Shown piece after piece: positions 45,032 through 56,576 of a stretch of DNA of 64,000 bases (the stretch's first letter is position 1; each line of letters begins with the position of its first letter). Both the position numbers and the translations under genes were made by a program. The notes beneath the pieces are model-generated. The model saw nothing but the letters and a program-made list of their open reading frames with translations, was not told the DNA's origin and did not search any database. The DNA is from Cantharellus purpuraceus (Eukaryota; Basidiomycota; Agaricomycetes; Cantharellales; Hydnaceae): the NCBI GenBank assembly GCA_025174535.1, contig JALBUN010000009.1, positions 248,001 to 312,000 on the forward strand, in the 5' to 3' direction.

Positions 45032-47480
45032 TTACTTCAAAGACCTTATTGTAAGTGGCAACTGAGCCCGACCAGGTTCTCCCTTGATCCTATATACGAG
45101 AGTGGAGTCAACAAAACTAGCCGTGGGCCACAACACTGAAAAGAGAGCGTACATAGGACTCATGACTGCAGTAGCACTCCTGATTATCTCCGGGTTCCCA
45201 GGAGCGGGGGAGAATTCAAATTCTTCAAGACATGCTATAAGTATCGCCTGCATCTCAAGCATTCTGTCATAGAACCCATCAGTAAGAAGGAGCTTGACAT
45301 TAAGGTATTGGTCATACGCGAAGCGCCAGCTGTAACATGAGACAATCTCAGTTCCATGACAAATCCAGATCCTCTTTGTTTACCCACCCGATGCAACTAC
45401 GTATCCCGCTGCTGAACGTCGCGCTGAGGGTGTTGCCGAGCGTCAGCACAACTACTTTCAGGAAATAAGTCCACCTCGTACATATTAGCTACTACTCCAA
45501 GACCTGTTTTCTGCTTCGACTCAATGCCTCCCAAGAAACGTTCTGGTCTCCACACGTGTGAGTCCTCTCCCCAAACGGATGGAAGTCTATGGATACAATG
45601 TGAGATGTACAGGGCGAGGTAAGTGTCGTTACTCGCCTGTTGTACCCCGCAAGCGACATGATCACCCTCTGCCCTTTGCTCATAGGCACGTTCGTAATCA
45701 TCTCACCCGTTGTCGTCATTAGTGGAGACGAAAGGGGAATGACATCCTCACGACCCGCTTCACGCCCCAACATGGAGCCAATTGGGTGGTATCTGAGCGT
45801 CTCCTATATATTTTAGTGAAAGAGGTTAGCCATCGAGGACATAAGCTCTAAATGAACCAACTTTTATAACTGCAAGAACATTGTGCATCGAGTCCAAGTC
45901 GGCGATAGTGAGCTCCCCAGTGCCTCGCTGTGCAGCCTCTTCCCGGGTTCTCTTGATCTCCTCACGCACCCGACTCTGGAATTCAGGATTCCGCGAGAGC
46001 TCGTAGAATGCCCAAGTCAAGGTCGATGCAGTCGTATCCTGACCTGCAATCATCAATGTTCTGGCCCCAATAATCAACGCTTTGTCGATCTGGTCGGGGA
46101 GTAGGAGCCCACTTCAACTGTGCCATCACTTCAGCCTCGCTCAGTTTCATTTTTGGATCTTCAGACAAATTGGCCCTGACTGGAGGTGTGAAACAAACTC
46201 TGGTGTTAGTCATGGCGAAACCAAGATGTTCATGAGACTTACTGAGAATACTCATGACATCCTTACCACCTTCCTTTCCAAGTGAGTAAGATTGTGTTTG
46301 AGTGTCCACGATATTCTTCGCGACCCGGTGTGCAACCGTCGTGTATTTCCGGATTCTCTTCAGCTGCTTCGTCGGGAGCAATTGAATAGCGGTCACCATT
46401 CCCAACGGTAAATAACCCCAAAGAGCTTCAAAGGCGATCGCAAAGTTAGAACGCTTAAAGAACGTGTCCGCACTAGCCGGACAAGTAAAATCCCGAAGCA
46501 TCCTAGAGTAACTGTTATGCTTACAACAGATTTTGATAGACGACGGAAAGCTCGTTGTTTGATTCGTCTATAGCTCCAAAGTCGTGATCGAAGGCGGCTG
46601 TTACAGATCAGAAAAACCTCAGCCCCTAGACATCGCACGAGAGTCACCTAGCCCGATGGCATCCAAGGTAGTGCGAGCTAGCCATGATGGAATATCGACC
46701 ACCATGGACGAGTTGCCAGTTTGTGACATGGTATCTTTCCATTTGGCCAAAGTCTAACAGAGATGATGAGTAGAGAAAACGCTGAGAAATAAATTTATGG
46801 ACTCGTTGTGCGGTGTGGTGGAAAAGAGGCAGAAATCCTCGCAAGGAGCTATAAGAGAAAGCGGGATTCATAATCCTCCTGTGCCTTGCGTGTTGGGCAC
46901 CTACAAAGCAGACGTAAGTGGTAACGTCTGCAGAGACCAGAGAGGAGTTCACCTTGAGCAAATAAAATGCCCGGCCCTACAATCAATTTTGACGTAGCAA
47001 TTGACTGCTGAGCTCTAGGAAAATTGTAGCCTGCTGTATTGAGAACATATTGTATGGCCTGATTGTCGTCAGATCGCTCCAATTAACGGCACTATTCACA
47101 TGTACCGACGTACTTTGGGGTCTGCTGTGAACAGAACATCGCGCTGCCATGGTCAGAGGTTTGAGAGAGATTCGATAGCGAGGAGCATAGAGAAAAACGC
47201 ACGCCATAGGCGCCCTTTATTCTCATCGTAGTCCCATATTTGTCAATCCACTCGAACTCTGCTTCTGCCACATTGTCAGGTCGAAGTAATTCAGGGAGGT
47301 TGCCTGTTGACACCGTGATGAATCCATGCTCCATTTAGTGTGTATTTTGGCATTACCAACGAGCCAGGGGCCTGGAGGAGGTCCAGGAAGGTGTGATATA
47401 GAGCGCACAAGGACTCGACGAAGAATGACGCGTAGGACGAGGATAAGTAGAACGAGGGATAGCCCAATGGAGATAATCAT
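45032..47480 (-). CDS. Cytochrome P450 monooxygenase
   Basis: A microsomal haem monooxygenase. The start at 47480 gives one membrane anchor (MIISIGLSLVLLILVLRVIL) and the Pro-rich hinge LPGPPPGPWLVG. Later blocks: AQHARHRRIMNPAF (helix C) near 46880-46920; AGQDTTAST (I-helix oxygen-binding pocket) near 46030-46050; ETLRYHP (K-helix ExxR) near 45780-45800; WRPERFLGG near 45525-45550; and FSSGIRSCIG, split from WRFAYDQ by an intron, the haem Cys loop, near 45340-45425. About ten to twelve introns with good borders. The last intron near the C terminus is unsure, so the stop at 45032 may shift slightly. It resembles the CYP5150/CYP5037-type fungal clans, but family assignment needs alignment. No lesion found. 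Confidence 0.87.
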
Positions 47481-48414
47481 GTCGGCTTGCTGTCCTGTAT
47501 TCTACTCTTACAAGGATTCAAATGCTTCACTGTACTGTTGACCAACTATAAGACGGTAGCGTTCAAAGAGGACCCGGTTAGAACTTATGAATTGAAATCT
47601 GAAGATTTGGATAGTTTCTCGGGAATCACGCAGCCGTCATATCTTGTGAATGGATATCAAGGACCAATTGCGACCTCGCGCTAGTAATATTTGAACGGAA
47701 AGCTCGGGCTTTGTGTCTAGATCCTTCTCTACGTCAGGATTGGCGACGAAAATGACCAATCCGAGTCACGCAACGCGGCTCCGTGATGTCAACATCTATT
47801 GACTCGATTGATTAGAACTCTGAGTCTAATATTGCCATACACCTTTACCGCTTGATTGCATGTTCGATCATTGCTGTGGTGATGCCGTTACCCTTACAGT
47901 AAGTGGAGTGTAATCCATCAGTAATCAATGCCACTGCAGTCCGGCACCGATGAATTTTCGACAGATGTCGGCGCCATGACGTTGAGGAGAGGTATCATGA
48001 AGGTGCGTATTTAAATTGGGGGTATTGGGTATGCAAGGATAACTGAAAATGCAACGAAGAGGGAATTGGAAAAAAGTATAAGGAGATTTAGATGAACAAA
48101 AGACGCGAGGCAATGTGCGTGAAATTGATGCAATTGCAAATTTTCAGTATGATACTGATCACCGGGGACTTACCGCAATCTCTGGATCATTTTGAAATAA
48201 AATTTCCTGGAAGTCCGTTTGTAAGAAGAGAAAAGGATACTTGTGGCTGCGAATAATCATGATCAGCGGGTATGTAAAGGCACAGATACACAAGCATCCA
48301 AGCAGGCATCTTTGATCAAAAGTGATTTAATTTTGGCTGCAGGGTGTTGTGGGAGTGGTGTCACTGCCACCATCCTTGATTATGTGGCTCCGATGGTGTT
48401 TTGTGCATTATTAT
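47481..48414. other. Intergenic, no supported gene
   Basis: The P450 promoter side. Only short frames; no shared repeat noticed. Confidence 0.45.
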
Positions 48415-48694
48415 GAGGTCAGCCGAGAGTTATTCAAGAAACGACCGTCTGTATGCTAATCGCCCGGACCTACCGATGAGGATGCTGTTCGTACACTAGG
48501 ACACTTTCTACGGAATCGGGTTCTCATGCAGTATTTCAGGTCGGGTTGGGACATCAATTTCGCATTAATGAGATATGGACAACGGTGGCGACAGCCTAAG
48601 AAATCCTTTCATCACCACTTCAATTCTAGGGCTGTCTCTGAATGTCATCTAATGCAGTTCAAACACACTGTGAGGTATCTTCTTGAACGTGATG
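48415..48694 (+). pseudogene. P450 fragment (helix B-C region)
   Basis: The fragment includes ELFKKRPSV, an intron, then FRSGWDINFALMRYGQRW and FHHHFNSRAVSE, matching the P450 pseudogene at 56577-58587 (LFEKRSSV..., FAFMRYGQRW, VFHQYFNSRAV). It keeps the intron acceptor CATGCAG. Its frame opens and closes within this short span and there are no downstream exons, so it is a truncated relic. Confidence 0.8.
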
Positions 48695-48746
48695 AAAGGG
48701 GTTGCCTTCCAAAGGAAATAAAAGGGGTTACCTTTCAAAGGAAATA
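48695..48746 (+). repeat. 26-bp tandem duplication at a junction
   Basis: AAAGGGGTTGCCTTCC plus AAAGGAAATA is followed directly by a near-identical unit. It sits where the P450 fragment meets HAM1-like debris and probably marks the joining event. Confidence 0.75.
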
Positions 48747-48749
48747 AAC

Positions 48750-49045
48750 CCGCACCTTTTCGACAATCTGTGGCACGGTCACTGTCCCAATATAAAAATT
48801 TGAGAATTTAAAATCCACTCACAGCTTCTGTTTCCACGTGAGCCTTCCTTGGCATCGAACAGAAGAACCCGCATAAGACGTGCCCAGTGGTATCTAAGTT
48901 GTTTGTTTAGCCGGTCGTGGATGAAATTCTCGAACTACGAAGGCAATTTATTGGGGTTGAGATGGAAAGTGAAACATGACTTACCAACCACCCACACCAT
49001 CACAGGGCGCGTTGAATTGTTTCTGGTACTCGTGGCTAAACTCCT
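48750..49045 (-). pseudogene. HAM1-like internal fragment (copy 4)
   Basis: Matches 53478-53760 of the intact gene: the CGCACCTT-TCGACAATCTG block, CCACAGCTC..., TCGAACAGAAGA and GCGTTGAATTGTTTC. It lies immediately left of the third zinc-finger copy. No open frame. Confidence 0.7.
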
Positions 49046-49625
49046 TTGTTCGACTGCATTCAGCTGGCTTCGTGGTACAGTGTCTTCTGTCAAAGGGTTA
49101 CCCAGATATGTATAACGACATGAGGTAATGGCCTGCGTGATATGCATGGTATAATTAGAAAGCAGTCCATGCAGGGCAGACTCATCCCACTTCTACGAAT
49201 CGGCAGTCAATAATAGCATAATTTTCAATACTACTACCGAGGGATGTCATGTCATGTGAGCAACGTTGCACCGTTCCTTTGTTCCCGATAGTACTGCCAC
49301 GGAAGAGCGAACAGCCATTTGCCATTCTGCCCTATACAATTCTTATATCGGGTGATGCATTGCCTCAGATTATTAGATTGAATAGAATCCCAGCAGCAAC
49401 TTGATAGATTAGCCCTCTTTTCCAGGCTCAATTCTGCTACAAGACGACAAACGCTACCGAATCTCCAATCAAGTGAGTCAGATAGTGATGATTGCAGATT
49501 TTAGGGTTCTGCCGCCTAAGAGAAGGCCTCCATGCGTTTACCACGTTGTGACACAGCCCGTTTTTTACACCGCATCTAGTGAGAATGCACACCTAGCGAA
49601 CCGACCTACACAGGAAGACTGCGTG

Positions 49626-49633
49626 TATATAAA
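49626..49633 (+). promoter_or_regulatory. TATA box of zinc-finger copy 3
   Basis: TATATAAA at the same place as in the other copies, 64 bp before the ATG. Confidence 0.55.
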
Positions 49634-49689
49634 CGGTGACCTATCCTAAGGACACCCACAACAAAAAGTTTCTCGAACTCTTCAACAAC

Positions 49690-51136
49690 ATGTCTCCAGT
49701 AGAATCCTCTTCCGTTACATTGAATGCTCACACTGGGCTCAATGACGCTGGCGAAGACCTGATAGGACTTCCAGTGAGTTCTCGAGCTCAGGCTTCAGGC
49801 GTGGCATTGACAAAGTAAAAACAGGAGGCCTTCATGTTGGAGCTCACTAGGTTTGTCCAGGCCGACCTCCAACGGAATCCGCTCGGCACAGAGTGATGGA
49901 CACCCGACCTTCACGAGCAGGGATCAATTATCTCCTGCAAGTGTTGCAAGACCACGCAGACACACAACTTGGTAGCGAGTCCTCATATTGTATATCAGCG
50001 TTACGCTCCCACCCTGGAGGAGTGTCGATCGCCGGACGCATTATTAGAGACTAATACGCCGGTGCAAGGACCTCACCCATGCCTGGGCCAGGATACGGGA
50101 TGTGGGACAGCGTATGGAAGATGCCCACCAAGGGGTCAGCTTCCACCCTCTGCCACCGTTCAGCTTCAGTGTGTGGCATGTAGCCACACACAGCTCGTAC
50201 CGTATAACCCAGATGGTGGACACAACATGTAAGTGACTTTGACACGACAAGAGCGCAGAGCGGCGTTTGACGCAGCGTACAGGTCCACCATTGTCGTATC
50301 TCAACATGCTCACAAGCAGGGGATGGCGTGGAACTCCACGACACTCCCACACCCAGCGAATGCTGGATGCGCGCAGCAGGGTGGATACCCAGATGGTGGA
50401 CAGAACATGTAAATGACTTGGACATGACAAGGGCGGCAGAGTGGCGTTTGACGCAGCGAACAGGTCCACGTCAACCCATATCATCAAGCTCGCGAGCAGG
50501 AGATGGCATGGAACTCCATGACCCCCCCACCACAACCATCGAATGCTGGATACGCGTAGTATGATACCCAGCCGTACGCACAGCAGAGTGTATACACAGC
50601 TGCGTCATCACCAGCCTCCTCATGGAAGTATGGACCGATCCGGGGGCCATGGCCGGCGGCCTCGACATCACAACCGTCACCGGCCGCATCAGCGGCACAC
50701 TATCCCGCCCAAGACGCAACAGAAGCAGGTCCGTCAAGGGCGGCGTCGTCAAAAAAAGACGTCCACGCCCATCCCAAAAGTCCGACAAATGTGGCATTGT
50801 CGACGCCAATGGCCAGGTCTGCGGTCGTATCGTCGCCCTGCAACTTTCAAAAGCATTGCATCATTCCACGCTCCCTTCGAGACGAAGAGGATGCAAATGG
50901 CCCATGAGAGGAGCAAGGCGCACACGGCGTCAAAGATAGGCCAACAAGACAGTCATTGCGCTGACATGTCCAGCGGGCTGCATGAAAACGTTTTGTCAAA
51001 TGGAACATTTCCGCCGACCGGCTCTATCACGGCCAGCAGGCCGTCTCTGAAGAGCAGGTTTGGATACTCCCCGGCAAAGCCACTCATAGGCAGGAAAGGC
51101 AGGCTCCAACGGAGAGGCGGCATTAGCAGACATTAG
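49690..51136 (+). pseudogene. Zinc-finger gene, copy 3 (degenerate)
   Basis: The oldest copy. The start (MSPVESSSVTLNAHTG) and exon-intron layout can be followed, but exon 2 has an in-frame TGA at 49894-49896 where the intact copies read Gly. A segment containing part of exon 3/4 is duplicated internally (about 50220-50400 against 50400-50570), and there are further frameshifts. CGIVDANGQVCGR and CPAGCMKTF-like remnants of both zinc-binding sites remain near 50790-50830 and 50965-51000. Confidence 0.8.
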
Positions 51137-52283
51137 CAGCAACATGAAGAGACGGTAACTGGTTGGCTACCCGCCTTTTAAAGCTTCAGCATCTGGGCGA
51201 TCTCATCGATCGCGGTATTGTGCGGAAGTAGGTGGAAATGTGCACGTTGCAATCGGCAGGTGTTCCCGTGACTTTCTAGGAATAAAACCTCATTTCAAAT
51301 ATACTTGCCTGCATTGAGTCAATGCACTCTAATTTTAGCTGTATCACTATCCATTGACACCCAAGGCTACGGATTCGCCTTATTTCCTAGAACATAAAGC
51401 GTATTCAATTTCAAGTTCCGACTTACATCTCAACTGATGATATGGACGAGCGCTACAACTTTTAAGTTCAACACGAGCATTCCTACTACTTATCCGCATT
51501 TTCCGCCCACGAATCATCTATCTAGTAATGCAATTGGCATGGGCCACCCTTTCGCATTCCCTCCCTTTGCCGCCAAAAAAAAACCTTTCCCCTTGACGCG
51601 CTTCAAATTTGCCCTTTCCAACCATCATACATGCCCGGGGAGCTGAACCCGAGGGGTGACGGTCGATGCAAAAACCGATGGTACATGCGATCTGTAACAT
51701 CATGAAGCAAGTTCTCCGTGGGTTTTATAACAATACTTGCACGCCCGTAACACCATCCTACTACTTGCTACATCGCACCACAACAAGAATGTACGTCAAG
51801 GAAAATCGGTGACTTTTGCGTTGACACAACACATCAGACGAAGCAGAAAATATGACTCAGATGGTCGAGGCGCACACAGGCACTCTTCCTAGACCCATTA
51901 TACATGAACTTGTCGTCGCACTACAATCATTACACTGAAACGGCCCAAAACTATAATACCAAAAGACGACGAACAAAAAAAAAGAGGTTGTGACAAGAAA
52001 AGCCGACAAAAAAAACACTCATGCGGGGATCGAGGTTGGTCATTAAACACGAGCGAGTATTAAGAATAGTGAAAATATGAGTATAGAGCATAAACTGAAG
52101 CTGGAACGGGGCGACATTCGCGCTTTGATAGTTAAATTTTGGTCGGCCATTTTGTCCATTTGTTCACATAAAAGTTTGCAGGTTACGAGGAGATTCACGC
52201 CGCGGCTGTCGGTCCAGGAACGATCGAAAAACTAACGAGAATGATGAGCATCAAGTAGTGCAGGCCCTATCAACGCAAGGTGC
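51137..52283. other. Repeat-block linker
   Basis: Matches 21560-22080 and 22650-23230 beside zinc-finger copy 1, without the 0.5-kb insertion found there. No gene. Confidence 0.65.
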
Positions 52284-55200
52284 TCACGCTTTAGACCTCC
52301 ACTCACGCCCCTGCTTCGCAATCACTTCCTTCTCGTCTTGCTGCCTATTCACCCATCCTTGCGGGTGTCCCTGATCAGGAAGCAGTAAAGAGTCCTATGA
52401 ACAAGACGCATATCCATCATCAGCCGACAACGTCCCCAATATACAAGCCACGATACCATGACACGTACCCTCTTTGCAACAACTTTGAAGTGGCTTTGAC
52501 GCTTCTCCTGTTTCTCCTTGGCCTTCGCTGTCTCATCCGTCTGGCGTTTAAACAGCTGTCACAAAGCAAACATGAGCACATCACACCAACAAACACACAA
52601 CGACGCATATCCACCTCCTTCAACGCCTCAGTCCTCGACCCCTCCTCCTTCTCCTTCACCTCCCCCATCCTGTCCCTCACCCTCACAAGCTGCTGATCCA
52701 CCAACTCCAACGCGGTCCTAATCGCATCCCCCAACGCCCTCTTCACCTGCCGCTTCACGATCCCTGTCGCAAACGGCCTCAAAAACTTGTACAGCGCGTC
52801 GTGTTTGCTATCTCTGATGCTGAACTTGAGCGTGTCCACCTTGACGTGGATAGAGGAGATATGGAAGATGGAGGAGGCGTCTTTCCCTGCGTTGATCAGG
52901 CTGATGGTTGCCTGAAGGAATGAGCTCTATGTTAATCTCCCGGACAGCATGCAAGGAGGGAGATGAGAAAAACACACAGTAATGCCTTCACCACCGATGA
53001 GAACATCCGCTACCCCCGAATCTTTCATCTTTGGCATCCCTGTCTTCTTATTAAAATAAAACATCACATCCCGCATATCCGCCTGTCAAACACACCACCA
53101 TCAACACACACCATACACCTCCAACATAATCGCGACGTACCTGCATCTGTCCTAGTGTAAATGTGAAACTATGATGCGACTCATCGTGAATGGTAGAGTA
53201 TGGCGAAAACTTTGCAAAATTGTGCGCTTCGATGGATATGATGCTACAAGCAAAATAGTAAGTTTATATCACAACCTTCGACGACTATCTCACTCACTTG
53301 GGGAAGAGGTTGCGCCCGCTCAAGGTTAGATTCTCAATAACGAGGTCCAGATGATCGTCCGTATACTCTGCGCGCGGAATTGGGATGTACCCAACCTACC
53401 CATCAAAAACAAAAACACAACCGCATCTCAGCACACTATCATCGACTCCCAAGTCTCTTTCATAACATAACAAATACCTCGCACCTTGTCGACAATCTGC
53501 GGAACAATCACCCTCCTAATGTCTGCCCACAGCTCCGATTTCCAGGTGAGCGATCCCTCGGAGTCGAACAGAAGATCCCGAGTGAGGCGCGCCCAGTCAC
53601 GTCCAAATCGCTCGTTGAGTGGGTCGTGTGTGAGATTCTTGAACCTGTTAAGGCGATTGGTTTATAGCGATTGAGATGACGGATTCAAGATGCTGTGACT
53701 TACCAATCTCCCACAGCGTCAAAGAGCGCGTCGAATTGTTTCTTGTACTTGTCATCAAAGTAAACGCGGCCTACATGCGTTACATCGCGAAGCGTTTAAC
53801 CCTGGGCATTCACAATGACAGAGGGACATCAAACGACACACCTTGCTCCCTGGCTTCTTTCCCCTCAGTGGCGCATTGGGGATCGAGAACATATCCTGGC
53901 TCTAACAGAGTCTGAGTGCAAGCCAATCAGGCCGGCACACCACACAACCTATCCACCCACTCACCCTCCTACTCCAATCCCGTACCCTCACAAACCACTT
54001 CCGCAGCCCCTCGTCGTCGCGGGATACATCATACAGCCCCTGCACTGCATCCAATGCAGGCTGCGTGCTCGTATTATTCGCAAAGCGGGAAAGGAGCGTC
54101 AAGAGCTCGTTCTTCGCCTGCGTTAAACAAGACCAAAAACGTGCGTGAGTCCTCGCTCAAAGCATAAAGATGTGCGAAAGGGAAACAAACTGACATCCTT
54201 CAGTGCACCTTTCTCCCACATACTCTTGGCGCCATCATATCCGTCCCCGGCAGCGCGGACACCCTCCTCGCCGTACTCGGACAGAGCGTTCAGAAGCCAC
54301 TTGACGCTCTCTTGATAATCCTTGTCCTTCTGACACTCAATGATGACCTGCCACACCCAACCCCATCAATAAACATCAGCATCAGTATACATGGACAACG
54401 CACCTTCTTCCCGCGGTAAATGAACTGATCCCTCCTCTCCTTCGGGAAGTATTCCTCATCTAGGAACGTCTTGGCGCGATCGATTAGGCTCGCCGCTTTA
54501 TCGCGGTGTTGCTGCGGGACGCGATCACGAAGTCCCGTCACACGTTCCTTGAAACTCTGCTTTGTGCGCTCCTTGGTCTCGTCCGCGTCCATATCCCGCG
54601 CCTTGTCCCGTGCTGTACCAGCAGCTGCACTCACGCTGTTGCCTGTGCTCGTGCCTGTACCTACGCCCGCACCCGTGCTCGTCCCGGCGCTGCCATTCCC
54701 AGTCGTACCCGCACCCTGAGCATCCTGCACAATGCCCTTTGTATTCTCCTTCACCGCGTCCTTCACTGCTCCAATGCTATCCGTCACTTGCTCCACCTTC
54801 ACCCTCACACCCTCCCCTTCGTCCCGCGCAGTCCCGGTCACGCACTCACCCTCGCCCTCGCCCTCACGCTCCTTGCCAGACTCCTTGAACGTCGGCTCAT
54901 GCTCAGGCACAGGATGATCGATGCGGCGGAGTTCTTCGTCTGAGGGACGGAGAAGATCGGCGGAGCGCACGAGGAGGTCGCGGCCGACGACTGAGAAGTC
55001 GGAGAGGAGCTTGCGCGCTTCAGCGTTGGTGACGAGCAGGGTGAGAAGTGTGCGGAGGTGGTGGGCTGCTGGGTGAAGGAGAGTGGATATAATTCAGTGT
55101 AAGTGGTGAATGGGAGAACGAGTGGGGGACAACAGCGTACCCTGTTGACCGTCCGCTTTAGCTTTTTCGGGGGAGAGTGGTGTGGCGGCTTTGGGCTCGC

Positions 55201-55693
55201 GCTTGACGGCGTTAGCGTCGACGGCATGCGTGTGCCACATGAAGTTCTGAAAAAGCTCGTCTGCGTTCTTCTCCTTGACCATTAACCGAGCCTGGCACCC
55301 GCATACATGAGCATATATCTGACAAATACGACGCATTGGGCATGGACGCACCGTCTCGATGATGTCCTTGGTGTCATTGACGAGCTGCCTGCCAGAGGTA
55401 CTAAGCTTGGAGAGATCGACGGGGGAGTGGTCAGCGACATATTGCAGCGTCTCGTCGATCTGTTCGTTATCCGGAAGCCGACCTGCCCGAAAGGCCTGGA
55501 TGACATCGTAGAATCGCAGCTGGGTGTGGATATATGCTCATCAGCTACGGAATACAACGTCGAAGACGACGGGGACGCTATGACTTGCCTTGCGGTCGAC
55601 GTCTGCGTGGAGCTGTTCCTTGTCGACGGGGTCGGTGACGGACCCCTTTGCGGGATGCTCTGAAATGTCTCTTGTCGCAGGGGGCAGGGACAT
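52284..55693 (-). CDS. HAM1-like protein (N- and C-terminal HAM1 domains), intact
   Basis: A large conserved fungal protein of unknown biochemical role. The start at 55693 (MSLPPATRDISEHPAKG) leads through a GC-AG intron into LRFYDVIQAFRAGRLPDNEQID and later NFMWHTHAVDA, the N-terminal HAM1-type block. A low-complexity Gly/Thr region follows (near 54640-54740), then DKAASLIDRAKTFLDEEYFPKERRDQFIYRGKKV and SVKWLLNALSEYGEEGV. The C-terminal block has IFHISSIHVKVDTLKFSIRD and YKFLRPFATGIVKRQVKRAL near 52730-52850, then LFKRQTDETAKAKEKQEKRQ. The final exon is WVNRQQDEKEVIAKQGREWRSKA, with the stop at 52284-52286. More than ten introns. All other copies in the window are broken pieces of this gene. 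The family name is from memory of its domains; the role is not inferred. Confidence 0.8.
55520..55598 (-). other. GC-AG intron in the HAM1-like gene
   Basis: Exon 1 ends CGCAAG and the intron begins GCAAGT, the classic GC donor; it ends CACCCAG. The join gives DVDRK|LRFYDV. Confidence 0.75.
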
Positions 55694-56576
55694 GGTTGTG
55701 GTTAAAGAGGGGGTCATGCGAGGCTCTACTATAAATCGCGGGCGGGCCTACAATTGTGACGTCAGCATCGTCATTGCCAGACTTCAAATCGGGTCCGACA
55801 TTGTCACGGTTACAGTCAAATAATAAGAGTCCATTTCATCTTTGGTTCCTAGCTCTGTACACGCCCATACTGCCCGCAACAGTATGCGAGCTCGTCGCAC
55901 GTCCTTCGTTCAGTTCGTCTCTTCTTTAGTGTAGGGAATCTGGAGTGTCGCGCGCTGGCCGCATATGGCAGCGGCAGGATCAACGATTAGTCGACTTTCT
56001 GGAACGGGTGGACAGTCCTCTGGACGCAAGAAATTCATCAAGTGGTCTAGTTGTATCGTCATCTACCCTGAACGAAAAAAAAAGAAGCATCAAGGTCATC
56101 GGCAAGGAAATTGACTGGACTTCATTGACATCTCCTCCTTTCCACCCTGAACCACATTCACTGAGAAAGCCTCAACGGGAACTGCAGATGCAGAACTCCA
56201 ACGCACTTCAAGGCTCTTATTCACGGAGGTATCCAAATATATGCGCCGTTCTCACTTGTTGTACCAGTCCATCGTTATTTCCACTTTCGTAGCTCAGTTC
56301 TCTCCAGCGGGAGCAGCAGGATATATTTTACAATTACAGTCGTGTGTGCGTATTCCCATTGCTATGGATAACTCTCTAGTGGAACCTATGATGCAAACAC
56401 CTTAATACGACATAGGATGGAATAACCTCCCACCCACAGGTGCATCAAACGTCAACATGCGCTGAAATCAGACGCTTTGCCGATTCAGATCGCGCTGTAA
56501 TTGAACATTTAAATGGGTCTGGCTCTCTAGATATTAACCCAGTCAATTGGCATCTCTCATAGTAGCGTATAACGGC
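55694..56576. other. Intergenic, no supported gene
   Basis: Upstream of the HAM1-like gene and downstream of the second P450. A 115-codon frame at 55945-56292 (+) has no recognisable domain. Confidence 0.45.

Noticed and set aside
54506..54943. Plus-strand 145-codon Cys/Arg/Ala-rich frame
   Set aside because: Shadow of the low-complexity region of the HAM1-like gene.
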